The position numbers and the translations under genes were made by a program. From Geotrypetes seraphini (taxonomy: Eukaryota > Chordata > Amphibia > Gymnophiona > Dermophiidae), in assembly GCF_902459505.1 (NCBI RefSeq), contig NC_047096.1, positions 1,550,001 to 1,614,000 of the forward strand: 64,000 bases of DNA, given 5' to 3'. Shown here piece by piece: positions 11,603 through 22,658 of the stretch (within the stretch, counting starts at the first letter, position 1; every line of letters starts with the position of its first letter). Under the pieces are notes generated by a model that had not been told where the DNA came from, ran no database searches, and saw nothing but the letters and a program-made list of their open reading frames with translations.

Positions 11603-11822
11603 AAGAACATAAGAATAGCTTTACTGGGTCAGACCAATGGTCCATCAAGCCCAGTTGCCCGTTCTCACGGTGGCCAGTGCCGGTCACTAGTACCTGGCCC
11701 AAACCCAAGGAGTAGCAACATTCCATGCTACCGATCCAGGGCAAGCAGTGGCTTCCCCCATGTCTTTCTCAATAACAGACTATGGGCTTTTCCTCCAGGA
11801 ACTTGTCCAAACCTTTCTTACA
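11603..11822 (-). mobile_element. CR1 LINE 3' end
   Basis: Starts with the terminal repeats aagaacataagaatagc, then gggtcagaccaatggtcc and ctaccgatccagggcaag. A clean, short, 5'-truncated copy. Confidence 0.8.
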
Positions 11823-11924
11823 ACCAGACAAATATAATTATGAGTTTTTGTTACCCCTTATTTTTAATATATGTAATTTGCTTTGAAATATTATTATAAG
11901 CGCTTGCATCAAATTTTAAATAAA

Positions 11925-12275
11925 CTTGATGCCTAGAATCTGGAATTCTTGGCCTTTTTACCTTCGTTCAGAGAAATCATTTGTAACGTTCAAGGCATCT
12001 CTTTGGCCTTTAGCTCTTCACTTCCTTCCTCCTGATGGCTACTTTTCTTCTGTGTGGGGCAGATTGAAATTCTTTGTTTCATCTTTTTCCCCAACCTTTT
12101 TCTTTTTATTGTAATCCCTGATCCCCTCTTTCTTTCCCCATGTTTTAAATTGTTTTCCTTTACGTTTTGTCTTTCACCTGTTCTTACCCTATTTAATTTT
12201 CAATTGTAAACTGTTTGGATTTGCTTTCTGGTTTTATATTTGTGGTATATTAAATAAATTGAACTTGAAGAAATC
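11925..12275 (+). mobile_element. L2-type LINE 3' end
   Basis: About 340 bp that recur inverted at 25745-26065 (cttcctcctgatggctac, tgtgtggggcagattga, taaataaattgaact). Likely a LINE 3' region with a pyrimidine-rich strand. Confidence 0.55.
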
Positions 12276-12294
12276 ATATGTAACAGCTGCTAGG

Positions 12295-13368
12295 GTCTAC
12301 CTTAGCTATGGATGTCATCGTAGACAATACACGGAAACTTTTTGCTCAATGTGCAATGGTGGCGAAAAAAGCAAATAAGATGCTAAGAATGATAAAAAGG
12401 GATCGTTACAAGACTAAGACTGTTCTAATGCCCCTGTATCGCTCCATGGAATATTGCGTTCAATTCTGGTTGCCTTCTCCAGTGGCATAGGGGCACCCGA
12501 CCTCCCCTGCCGTGTGCAGGCCCCCTTCCCTTTCCACTTCCTGCCTACGTCATGTCAGTTACTCCTCTGATGTCAATTCCTAGGCCCAGGACCCAGAAGT
12601 GACATCAGAGAGAAGCGACACCAACACAGGCAGCAAGTTCGTAATGCTGCTCGCACAGGAAAAATTAAAGAGTACAAGGGAAGGGGCATCAGTGGGGGGG
12701 TTTGGGAAGAGGGGGGTGGAGAGGAGGAGAGGTGTCTGCGTCCAGGGCAGACAGCCCTCCCCCGCAACCTCCTTACTACGCCGAGGCCTTATCTCAAGAA
12801 AGATATAGCGGCACTAGAAAAGGTTCAAAGAAGAGCGACCAAGATGGTAAAGGGGATGGAACTCCTCTCGTATGAGGAAAGACTAAAACGGTTAGGGTTC
12901 TTCAGCTTGGAAAAGAGAAGGCTGAGGGAAGATAGGATTGAAGTCTACAAAATCCTGAGTGGAGTAGAATGGGTACAAGTGGATCGATTTTTCACTCCGT
13001 CAAAAATTACAAAGACTAGGGACCACTCGATGAAGTTACAGGGAAATACTTTTAAAACCAATAGGAGGAAAGTTTTTTTCAGTTAGAGAACAGTTAAGCT
13101 GTGGAACGCATTGCCAGAGGTTGTGGTAAGAACGGATAGCATAGATGGTTTTAAGAAAGGTTTGGACAAGTTCCTGGAGGAAAAGTCCATAGTCTGCTAT
13201 TGAGAAAGACATGGGGGAAGCCACTGCTTGCTCTGGATCGGTAGCATGGAATGTTGCTACTCCTTGGGTTTTGGCCAGATAACTGTGACCTTGATTGGCC
13301 ACTGTGAAGATGGGATACTGGGGTAGATCGACCCTTGGTCTGACCAAATAAGGCTATTCTTATGTACC
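12295..13368 (+). mobile_element. CR1 LINE, split by a DNA transposon
   Basis: Left part encodes AKKANKMLRMIKRDR and LMPLYRSM. The right part encodes [13 protein letters not shown]-like sequence, LGFFSLEKRRLREDRIE and the 3' UTR ending ggtctgaccaaataaggc. The two halves flank the element at 12480-12785. Confidence 0.85.
12480..12785. mobile_element. hAT-type nonautonomous element
   Basis: The left end cagtggcatagggg and the right end ccttactacgccgag are inverted termini. Flanks gccttctc and gccttatc are an 8-bp duplication of the CR1 target. It is related to the copy at 48602-48977. Confidence 0.75.
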
Positions 13369-13384
13369 TTATATTTTTGCTTTA

Positions 13385-13715
13385 GCCTGCATTTATAAGA
13401 ACATAAGAGTACAAGTACCTGACAAGATCCCAAGTTTGTATTTTTTATAACCTTTTGTAAACCATATAGAACTACCTGGTTATGCAGTCTACAAATTGAT
13501 TTATTGTATTGTATTGAGTAAAATAGATTTGATGCTGGAATAAGTAGTGGATTTTCCCAAGTCCATCTTAATAACTGTTTATGGAGTTTTGCTTTAGGAA
13601 ATTATCCAAACCGGGGTTTTTTTTCCCCTTTTAAACCCTGCTAAGCTAACTGCTTTCACCACATTCTCCAGTAATGAATTCCAAAGTTAAATTAGAATTT
13701 TATATTTCTTGAATT
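13385..13715 (-). mobile_element. CR1 LINE 3' part with small insertion
   Basis: Related to the 25073-25582 copy (ggaataagtagtggatt, aaaccctgctaagctaactg). A unique piece lies at about 13425-13540. From 13715 to 14385 only weak repeat traces (gtgccacc, ccagactaacact) are seen. Confidence 0.6.
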
Positions 13716-14385
13716 CCTTCTTGACACTGGCTTAGTGTTTCCAGGACACCTGGGTTTTTTCTGAGCTATATTTTTGTGTGTGTGTTGGGGGGGGAGGGGG
13801 AAGATCCACAAATAAGAGAGGCTGGTAGCACCTTATCAGCTAATCAATGTATGAGACATAAGCTTTCAGGCACTAGTGGACACCTGGTCAGATGTGTGCT
13901 TTGTCCAGTGACCTGCCTTATTCTATAAAGTGCCACCAACTCTGTCAGTTTTGCTTCTCCAGACTAACACTGTGCCCCTTCCCCCTAAAAAAAAAGTTTC
14001 CAGCACCTTTGAGGGAGTATTTCTGGCAGTCTGTAGGTGGAATTGGAAAATAACGCCATTTGATTTGATTTTAAGTGCACACATCGTTAGTTTTCCCCTA
14101 AAACCTCAACCCACAAGAAGCAGGTGCAGAAAATTACAAAGTGAAGAGGTTTGTGTACACTGTCCCTTTCAAATGTAGTGTAAAGTCCGTGACTAAGAGG
14201 AACCTGTGGACTTTGTTCAAAGGCAAAGCATTTGAACACTGACCCCCAAAGAGTTACAAAGTTAAAGAGGGGAAGAGAGTGATGAAGTATGGACAGAAGA
14301 TAGACAGATCAGTTTTTAGACCAGGAAATGAAAGACCTCGCTGCTATTTCTTCTCTTTCCCTCAGGATTATGCCGTTTATCAAGT

Positions 14386-14640
14386 TTACCAAGTTTATTA
14401 AGTATTTTGATTTATCGCCTATTCAAAATTCAAGGCGATGTACAAGTAAATAAAAAATTTTTGGTAACATACTTACAATTATTAAATTAAAAAATAATAA
14501 TCTTATATATACATATTACAGTACATTTAGAGGGTATTTCTACAAATTATAATGAAACAAAAGGAAAATTATTTAATGGTTACATTCAGTATTAAAATCA
14601 TTAATTCAGGGGAAAAACAATAGGAAGGGAGACGAAGACA
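14386..14640 (-). mobile_element. LINE 3' tail
   Basis: The plus strand opens aagtttattaagtattttg, then tcgcctattcaa and ggcgatgtacaagtaaata, the same layout as L2-type tails elsewhere in the window. Confidence 0.45.
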
Positions 14641-14809
14641 ATTGACCTATTTCCCTGATTTTCTCTCAGGTGGAAATGTGGGTTTTGCTCTGCAAACTGA
14701 GATGGGCTTTTTGGGTCCTCTGAAAGCCACAAGAGGCAGCAGGCTGGAAGTTTAAAAGGCAGATTGAGTCAGAGTAGGGGGAAAAGCCTGCTTAGTTTTT
14801 ACTCCCAAT

Positions 14810-14945
14810 TAGAGAATGACATGGGGACAAATTTGTCCCAGTCCTCACAGGAACTCAATTTCCCTGTCGCATCCCTACAAGTTTTGTTGCTGTCCCTGTC
14901 ACATTCCTTAACCACACAAGCCTCAAATACTTAGGATTTTAAAGG
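14810..14945 (+). mobile_element. Left half of a hAT-type MITE
   Basis: Starts tagagaatgacatggggac, the terminus shared with 42394-42643 and 63651-63904. The right terminus is missing; the tandem array follows directly. Confidence 0.6.
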
Positions 14946-15665
14946 GTTTGAGGCTTGTGCAGCTGAGGATGGAGCTTAGCCATTGGTGGAATGAGGCATT
15001 ATGACATCACAATCTGAGCTCTGGAATGTTGCTACTTAGGATTTGAAAGTGTTTGAGGCTTGTGCGGATGAGGGCGGAGCTTAGCCATTGGTGGAATGAG
15101 GCATTATGACATCACAATCTCAGCTCTGGAATGTTGCTACTTATGATATTAAAGTGTTTGAGGCTTGTGCAGCTGAGGACGGAGCTTAGCCATTGGTGGA
15201 ATGAGGCATTATGACATCACAATCTCAGCTCTGGAATGTTGCTACTTAGGATTTGAAAGTGTTTGAGGCTTGTGCGGATGAGGGCGGAGCTTAGCCATTG
15301 GTGGAATGAGGCATTATGACATCACAATCTCAGCTCTGGAATGTTGCTACTTATGATATTAAAGTGTTTGAGGCTTGTGCGGATGAGGGCGGAGCTTAAC
15401 CATTGCTGGAATGAGGCATTATGACATCACAATCTGAGCTCTAGAATGTTGCTACTTAGGATTTGAAAGTGTTCGAGGCTTGTGCGGATGAGGGCGGAGC
15501 TTAGGCATTGGTGGAATGAGGCATTATGACATCACAATCTCAGCTCTAGAATGTTGCCACTTAGGATTATAAAGTGTTTGAGGCTTGTGCGGATGAGGGC
15601 GGAGCTTAACCATTGGTGGAATGAGGCATTATGACATCACAATCGGAGCTCATAGGGTTTGAAAG
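14932..15665 (+). repeat. 105-bp tandem array, seven units
   Basis: gaggcttgtg recurs at 14949, 15054, 15159, 15264, 15369, 15474 and 15579, an exact 105-bp period. Each unit joins MITE-core sequence (tgcggatgagggcggagct) to ggtggaatgaggcattatg and ctctggaatgttgctact. Confidence 0.92.
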
Positions 15666-16010
15666 CGAGGATGGAGCTTAGGGGGGGAAATTCTCTCCTG
15701 CCAAGGCCTTGAAATGCTGGGGGTTCCTGCAGCCCCCGTTGCCAGCTGTCTCGCTCCCTCTTTCCCGCCTGTCTCTTTGCTAACGCTGGCACCTGTGCCC
15801 ATGTGAAGCCCAGTTGCTTGCAAGAAAAGAGAGCCAGGGTTTGGGCTCAGAGTCCAGCATTTGCAAGTGAGATGCCAGTGCCCTCCCCAAGGGCATCTGA
15901 GAGTCAGGGTGAAGTCCCGTGAAGGGCAAGGCGGCCGGAGCCAGCCCGGCCCCGGTGCCATCTCTGCTCTGCCCCTTGCCCGCCTCGATGCCCTCGCCAG
16001 GGCTACTTAC

Positions 16011-16130
16011 CCGCCGGGCCGAAGGTTCGGGGGAGGGGACGTCGCGGGCGCTGCCAGGTGCCCCCTGTCCCGGTCGCACTCCTCCGGCTGCCAGTGCCCG
16101 TCACTCGCGCGCTCCGCCCCCTCCCCCGCG
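16011..16130 (-). other. TFEB: Predicted noncoding first exon of TFEB
   Basis: On the minus strand GGCCCGGCGG is followed by gtaagtagcc, a strong donor at 16010-16009, inside a CpG island on the strand and side expected for the TFEB 5' end. The upstream limit is a guess, set just downstream of the ZNF143-like site. Splicing to the acceptor at 3233 would give a first intron of about 12.8 kb. This is inference; other first exons are possible because TFEB is known for alternative first exons. Confidence 0.5.
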
Positions 16131-16134
16131 CGGA

Positions 16135-16155
16135 GCATGCCGGGAACTGTAGTTT
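16135..16155 (-). promoter_or_regulatory. ZNF143/Staf-like site
   Basis: The minus strand reads ACTACAGTTCCCGGCATGC, two changes from the ZNF143 consensus ACTACAAYTCCCAGCATGC. Such sites sit close to start sites of CpG-island promoters. A CCGGAA ETS-like motif adjoins it at about 16158-16164. Confidence 0.6.
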
Positions 16156-16282
16156 CGGCCGGAAAGAAGCTTCTGGCTTTGCATTTGGCCCCGGAGGCCG
16201 ACCAATTTGCAGTTTGGGTTTTGGGTCCCCATTTTTCTGGGGTTTTCACTCCTGGCGCTCTGTGATGTCATAAAGCCCACTG

Positions 16283-16290
16283 TTACGTCA
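16283..16290 (+). promoter_or_regulatory. CRE-like site TTACGTCA
   Basis: One base from the TGACGTCA consensus, about 130 bp upstream (TFEB direction) of the ZNF143-like site. It is a motif match only. Confidence 0.3.
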
Positions 16291-16379
16291 TAGGACAGCT
16301 TTCCTGAAGTCTCTGGAGGGAAGGGGTTGCCTGGTGGTGCTGGGTCCAGGGGGGGGGGGTGAAAGGGTGCCTGCAGATT

Positions 16380-17480
16380 CGGCCACTACAACAAAATATA
16401 CAGATATTTACCCATCAAAGCAAGCTCAAGGGCCTAAAACTGGCTCTAAAAGATTGAAGAACGCTCTCATCTGACTTTCTTGGATCGTGTATGATGTTTA
16501 GTCATTGAGCTATTCATATCACTGCTGCCTTATTGAGGGGGTGGAGATAAGGATTAGTTCTTGAGATATGGGATCGGGGTCCATCTAGGAGAACTTGGTG
16601 CAAGCTTTGAATAAGTGAAATCAAATATTGGTGTTTTGGAGACGTACAACAGAGGTTATAGAAGAGATTACATCTTGTAGCAAGGTGACATTTTTCCTTC
16701 ATGAGAAAGCAAGGGGTTTGGTTAGAGTTGCAATTCACTACAGGGGAGAGCCTGCATTTTACAGACCCATCCAAAGATCCTTTGCTCAGGTTTCTAACGA
16801 TGAAGCCACTGTAGCACTTCCTGTATGCTTTAATAATAAACTTTTATTGTTAAATACCGCCACACAGGATGAGGGATGGCAAAACCAAAATAAAAGCAGA
16901 TAACTATGTTTCTAGAGATTATTATGATCTGTTTTGTAAAAGCTGTCTTAGGGCCATATTTCTGGAACTGGGTGTTGAAGAGAAAGAGGGAGAGCAAAGG
17001 GATAAGGACCAGGGAAGCCAGGGTTTAAATCCCACGGCTGGTTCTTGGGATCTTGGGCAAACTTTTCACAGTGTCACTGCTATGATCACATTCCCCTCTC
17101 CTCAAGGCCAAAGCCTGTCTCCCTATTTCCACACAGGATCCATATAAAATTCTGGTTTTGGTGCCCAAACCCTGGGTTATTTAGTTAATTTCCTTCTTTC
17201 TTACACACCCACTTGGCCTGATTGCTTTCCATAGATGCATTTGGACACGTCAAGGGATTCGGCCTTCTCTTATAGCATCCTGGACAAATGCATGCTGAAA
17301 ACATACAAAGCTCAGAACCGTCGTCAAAATTCGGATGCTCGATATGACAGACTCTACCGTTTAATAGGCTCCTCCCCTCCCCCATGACATCATGCAGATC
17401 CTTCCTCAAACATTCCAGTTCCCCCCAGCTATCCTCCCTACCTCCTCTTCTCACACTGCCACCACTACATATAACGCTAG
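16380..17480. other. Intergenic stretch, nothing recognised
   Basis: Lies between the TFEB promoter and the repeat cluster at 17.5 kb. No exon, repeat family or conserved frame could be recognised; an AATAAA-like string occurs near 16832. Confidence 0.4.
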
Positions 17481-17990
17481 GCCTGATGAAACAATTTGTA
17501 AAGGCTTTGAAACGTGGACTTACCCTGGAAAAACTGAAGGCAGGAATTTTTGATGGTCCACAGACCAGACAACTTATAAATGACCCACATTTCATAGCAT
17601 CTATGAATGAAATCGAATCCTGGGCCTGGTCTTCATTTGTTCTTGTTGTGAAAAACTCTTGAGGCTCCTTTTACAAAGCCACGCTAGGGCCTCAACGCAA
17701 GGATTAGCGTGCACTAAATTGCCACACGCGTTAGCCGCTACCGCCTCCTTTTGAACAGGCGGTAGATTTACGGCTAACGCGCGCTATAGCCCACGCTAAT
17801 CCGGTGCGTGCTTTGTAAAAGGAAGCCTTGGGCAACAAGAAGGCAGAATTAGTAGAGGATCTGCTCTTTCATTTCCACTGGCTCGGCTGTAACATGAGTC
17901 ACTCAGATGGCTTTCCAGAGAACCTTGGTGACTTAAGCGAAGAGCAAGGTGAAAGATTTCACCAAGACATAAAAACAATACCAAGAACAT
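17480..17990 (+). pseudogene. Fossil of an unclassified repeat-borne ORF
   Basis: Two separate pieces resemble a protein found in many animal genomes: EKLKAGIFDGPQTRQLI with SSFVLVVKN on the left, and SEEQGERFHQDIK on the right. A small DNA element (17662-17827) separates them and a CR1 begins at about 17990. It is a decayed fossil. I cannot assign the parent element class. Confidence 0.5.
17662..17827. mobile_element. Small DNA element with 3-bp flanks
   Basis: The termini aggctccttttacaaagc and gctttgtaaaaggaagcc are inverted and flanked by TTG on both sides. The inside is palindromic (gcgttagccgctaccgcc against ggcggtagatttacggc). Possibly PIF/Harbinger-like. Confidence 0.6.
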
Positions 17991-18558
17991 AAGAACATAA
18001 GCAGTGCCTCTGCTGGGTCAGACCAGAGGTCCATCGTGCCCAGCAGTCCGCTCTCGCGGCGGCCCAACAGGTCCAGTACCTGTGCAGTAATCCTCTATCT
18101 ATACCCCTCTATCCCCTTTTCCAGTAGGTAATTGTCTAATCCTTTCTTAAACCCCATTACTGTACTCTGCCCTATCACGTCCTCTGGAAGCGCATTCCAG
18201 GTGTCCACCACACGTTGGGTAAAGAAGAACTTCCTAGCATTCGTTTTGAATCTGTCCCCTTCTATCTTTTCCGAGTGCCCTCTTGTTCTTTTATTTTTTG
18301 AAAGTTTGAAGAATCTGTCTCTCTCTACTTTCTCTATGCCCTTTATGATCTTGTAAGTTTCTATCAAATCCCCTCTAAGTCTCCTCTTCTCCAGAGAAAA
18401 GAGACCCAATTTCTCCAATCTCTCAGCGTATGAAAGGTTTTCCATACCTTTTATCAGACGTGTCGCTCTCCTCTGGACCCTCTCGAGTAACGCCATATCC
18501 TTCTTAAGATATGGTGACCAAAATTGGACGCAGTACTCCAGATGCGGCACACATGATG
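17988..18558 (-). mobile_element. CR1 LINE 3' part
   Basis: The minus strand encodes [40 protein letters not shown] and FFTQRVVDTWNALPEDV in one open frame, so it is fairly young. The left end has aagaacataagaacataag. Confidence 0.9.
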
Positions 18559-18879
18559 GCAGATCCCACTCGGAAGTCAAATGAATGGAAAGTTTGTATC
18601 ATAAACTTGTGCTTTTGGTATGAAATAAGTAGATTTTCTTTTAATCTTTAAGCCGTTTCCTTCATGCTTACAAGATATTAATTTAAACCCTACATTAAAA
18701 TATCCTGATGTTTTAATGGGCGAGCAGAGTGAAGACTGGTATATGGCACATGTTCAGTATCTCAAAAACTAGAGCTGATAGGAGAAAACTGGTGCCATAT
18801 TTGGCCTCAGCAGGTCAAATTTACCCAGAAACAGGTCTAACGTTTGAGGCAGCAAAATGAGGGCTGGCCAGTGTAATTG

Positions 18880-19575
18880 AACATTTCCCAAGGTATCCAG
18901 GGCATAACTTAGACGGCCAGAGCTAAATCTATTTTAAAAATGTCTAAGTGCCAAAAAGGAACCCAAACTGACACACTCCCCCAGTGATCACTGACCCCTT
19001 CCCACCCCCCAAATCTGAATGAAACAGTATATATCTGTCTCTAGACTAGTAGCACCTGATATAGGGAAGGCAAGTAGAGCATCACTCAGGTGTCTTAAGT
19101 AGCCTGGGGGGTGGGCTAGTGAGCCGCAGAGAGGAGGAGCCAGGCCCATAAGCTACTCTTAAGCACTACATTTATGGTGGGAAGCGAGCCCTCCAAACCC
19201 CACCAAAACCCTACTATACTGGCATATAGGTACCACCTGCAGGAGGTGGATATTGTACATTTTGGGGGAGTTTTGGAGGGCTCACCATACATTAGAAGGG
19301 GGTTATGGTGAGATGTACTTATGTCACCCTTTATGTCTATGTGTCCCCTCCTATATCCAAATGATCTGGATTTGGATATTCTGAACTTGGATGATTTTGT
19401 GGTCACAAATGGCAACAAAAGTTAGGTATGCTAAGGTTGGATGTCCTGAAGGCCAAATCGGACATTTTTGAAAAAAGAAACTGGACGTGTAGCAGTTTTG
19501 GAAAATGGATGTTTCCCTGTTTCGACTTTTGGATGTTGGACTTAGACGTTCTATCAAAAATGCCCCTCAACAAAC
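18880..19575 (+). mobile_element. Nonautonomous DNA element, family with 44.3 kb
   Basis: Shares ggtgtcttaagtagcctgg, ggtgggctagtga, ccctactatactggcatata and a terminus aaaatgcccctcaa with 44300-44942. The left end is uncertain; 18560-18880 and 19575-20110 hold nothing I can name. Confidence 0.5.
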
Positions 19576-20109
19576 GTGGTAGATCTAAGGAGGAAGTGGT
19601 GTTGTCATGAGGACATAGCAGAGGGGGCTATGAAGACATTTATCTGGCAATCAATTAAGCTAAGGAGGTTTTTATAGTAGTTTGGGAGTTGGCAATGGTT
19701 TCGGTTAACTCGGGGGATTCAGAACCATGAATCATTAGCAACTGCAAAGCTATTGAAGCAAGAGTCTCTTCTCTTCCATCTCCTCTCAAATGGACTTGTA
19801 TTTCTTCAGGGAGACTCTAAAGAGAAAAAAAAAAGCAGGAAGGGACTCGGGTCATCGTAGCGATGGCTGCTCTGTCTTCACTTGGGTACCCACCTCACCA
19901 GCCCCTCAGAGAGGCGAAGGCACAGGAGTGCCAGGATAAGCCACTTCCACTTCCGAGTCGTGGCAAAAGAGAATTCACCAACCACCCAAGCAGAAACTTC
20001 ACTTCTCTCCTTTATACTGGTAACACTGCCTCCTCCCCCCCCTACTATTCCAGCCCCTAAACTTCCTTTCATCTTCATTCTGCTTCTAAGGGTCTTCATA
20101 GAGATAATT

Positions 20110-20425
20110 CTTTTTTAGGAATATCAAGTTTTATTTAAAACACTTATAGCCCAAACATCAAACACCTCTGCAGGTAACAGCAGCATATACACAATTAACA
20201 TAACATAACAATGCACAATAACCTATAACCCCAAACCTAGGCCTAAAGCAATTAGTACCAAATTAATAGCCACCACTTTATGCATTACTCGGATTTGGAA
20301 TAGCCAGTCGGAAAAAATATGCCTTCAGGCTTTTCTGAAACACCAGGAAGTCTGGAATTAGCTGAATGGAAGCTGGGAATAAATTCTTTATCAGCCTTTT
20401 CCTACTAAAAGCTCTGCACACTTGT
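20110..20425 (-). mobile_element. L2-type LINE 3' end
   Basis: On the plus strand tatcaagttttatttaaaa and a long A-rich noncoding stretch, ending near cagccttttcctactaaaag, typical of this family's tail. Confidence 0.5.
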
Positions 20426-20436
20426 CAGGATCTATT

Positions 20437-20690
20437 CATAAGAACATAAGCATGGCCTCTGCTGGGTCAGACCAGGGGTCCTTCGTGCCCGGCAGTCCGC
20501 TCCCGCGGCGGCCCTCCAGGTCCATGACCTGAAAGTGTTCCCTACCTAACCTAAAATATCCATACCCTATTCGCTCAATGTCCTGTAAGGTAAACCTGTA
20601 ATCCCCTTCGCTTCCAGGAAGTCATCCAGTCCCTTTTTGAACCCCAGAATTGTACTCTGTCTTATCACCTCTCCAGTTACAAAGATAAGA
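20437..20690 (-). mobile_element. CR1 LINE 3' end
   Basis: Starts cataagaacataagcatgg, then gctgggtcagaccagggg and gtcctgtaaggtaaacctg. A short truncated copy. Confidence 0.75.
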
Positions 20691-20998
20691 GACTGGCTTG
20701 ATAAGCAAAACAAACTTGGTATTGGAAGAGAAATTGTGTTATGGAAAATGTATAACCTTCAAATGTCCGAAACAGAGTCAAGTTAAAGGAAGATAAGCAG
20801 TCCATGATCTTCAGCAACAATGGGAGGGGGGGTCAGTGACCACTGGGGGAGTCATGCCGTAATCCCTCCATTGCTCATCTGGTCAGTTTGGGAAATGTTT
20901 TCATCAGATTTAGCCCCAAACATCGACATGGTGCCCCAGACGTTTTGTTAAGTTTCACCATCCCAGTCCTAAACAAGCCCAAAAAAAACCCTTAAGAA

Positions 20999-21328
20999 AT
21001 TTAGAGAACCAAAGAGAATTACTGCAGAAACAATGTATATGATGCCAAGTCTTTATTTCCAAGCAATGAGTTCAAGGTGAATATATCAAACAAGGAGAAA
21101 CCAGAAAAGATATTGGATATAGTAAAGCAACTGGTATCAATAATAAATGAGTCAATGAAATGCTTTACTAAGTCTTTATTTCAAACACAAGGTTGTTATA
21201 AAGTGGTACACCTTTGTAATGGTGGAACAGGGAAGGGACCCTGAACCACTTTATAACAACGTTGTGTTGGAATTAAAGACTTGGCATCATATACATTGTT
21301 TCTGCAGTAATTCTCTTTGGCTCTCTGG
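20999..21328. repeat. Nested hairpin element
   Basis: The outer arms 20999-21055 and 21272-21328 pair (agaattactgcagaaacaat against attgtttctgcagtaattct). The inner arms near 21170-21210 and 21240-21280 pair through ggttgttataaagtggt. Both arms carry AATAAAGACTT-type ends. Confidence 0.8.
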
Positions 21329-21417
21329 AAAGAAATTGACCAGAAAGACATCTAGAAAGCCTGTTGTGAGAATGTCCTCTTGGACGTTTTGACTAGTAAG
21401 ATGTCCAAGTGCTGGTT

Positions 21418-21782
21418 TAAACTAAAACAAAATGAAACGAAACCTTAAGTTTGTCTACCACATCATCTCCATAAAGATAGAGCTCGGCACGGTTTACAGG
21501 TAATTCAATAAATGAGGGAAGGACATAATAAGAAATTAGAGGTTATGAAGAGGAGAGCTAGCTTTACATTTTAAATAAATAGCTTTAAGTTTTGGAGAAA
21601 AGCCAGGTTTTCAGATGCTTTCGGAATAATTGGAATGAGCCTAGGTTCAGCAGCGGGGCAGGGAGGTTGTTCCAAATCTCAGTGATTTTCCCTAATTTAC
21701 CTGCATACATGACGCCTTTTAACAAGGGGAAAGATAGTTTGAGATGTTTATGCTGTCTTTTGGACATCTATCTTTTTTGAAA
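21418..21782 (-). mobile_element. L2-type LINE 3' part
   Basis: The minus strand reads GKITEIWNNLPAPLLNLGSF and FRKHLKTWLF. The 3' end has gatagagctcggcacggttt. From 21782 to 22219 nothing is recognised. Confidence 0.65.
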
Positions 21783-22542
21783 ATGAGCCACATTATGTCA
21801 TGACTAGATTCCTTAGAGAAGGAACATGGCAAGAATGAAGGGCAAAGAAGAATTGAAAGAGAAGCAACAGGATGGATTGATTCAATCACATCGATTTATG
21901 AATGCGCCATTGAGTAGTCTCCAGAGACAAACCGAAGATGGAGAAGAACTGACAAAAAAGTCTATCTAGGTGGTCACCCAGAGTCTTCCTTGACTTGATC
22001 CTCATTGATCAGCTCGTTCTTATGTGCTTTGGCCTGTTCTCGTTAGATGCAATTGTTCATTTCAATCTCAACGTAACTACCACCAAACGTTCCAGTCCTC
22101 AGGATGTCCAATGCCTTTCCTAACAGAATTTTATTCTAAGTGTTATTGGCATCTTAACCCAGTTTGGTGTCTTCAGCAAGAAAAAATTAGCAGTCAATCT
22201 CCTTATTCCGATTATGTATAAAATTATTAAAGGAAGAAAAAACTCGGAATTGTGAAACTCAATAATATTACAACAAACACTTTCACTGAAATGAAAAGAT
22301 GTCACAAAAAAGAAGAAGAGAGCAGCACTGCTATAGTTTCCAAAGGGGAGTTACAAATGACTGGAGGAAAAAGCCTCAGATAGGAGCCCTTCCACCACCA
22401 CAATGGTGGTCCAAGGTGGTCGGGCGTAACACCTCACTGGCAAAAAACCTCCAGACCGACTCCCCGTAGTAAAGAACTTAAAGCAGGGCGGCGGTGCAAA
22501 AAATAGAGGATGACAATCCACTTATCTAAATTAGTAGATTGG

Positions 22543-22590
22543 TACACCGACGATGGCCAGCGTTTCACTCATCTGCTGCCTCAGGGTGTA
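22543..22590 (-). ncRNA. Hammerhead-like fold, left arm
   Basis: Mirror copy of the fold at 22659-22705 in the opposite arm, with the same stems and the same core change. Confidence 0.4.
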
Positions 22591-22658
22591 AAGAAATCCG
22601 ATCAAAACTTAAGATAGGACGCAAACTGCATCTCAGGATCAAAAGATCGGATTTCTTT

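Larger units (their letters stand above)
15890..16180. promoter_or_regulatory. CpG island, probable TFEB promoter
   Basis: This is the only dense CpG cluster I noticed in the window (runs such as gtcgcgggcg, cgcgcgctcc, cccgcgcgg). It contains GC-box-like cgccccc sequence and no TATA box, as expected for a housekeeping-type promoter. It lies at the 5' side of TFEB and is free of recognisable repeats. Confidence 0.65.

Noticed and set aside
15861-16265. 134-codon frame across the CpG island
   Set aside because: GC-rich DNA gives long chance frames; low-complexity Pro/Arg/Ala sequence and no family match.
16514-17147. Overlapping short frames on both strands
   Set aside because: No conserved domain and no splice context; treated as intergenic.
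17483-17515. ctgatga ... gaaac hammerhead-like pair
   Set aside because: Stem II does not form, no stem I partner is found, and it overlaps protein-like sequence.
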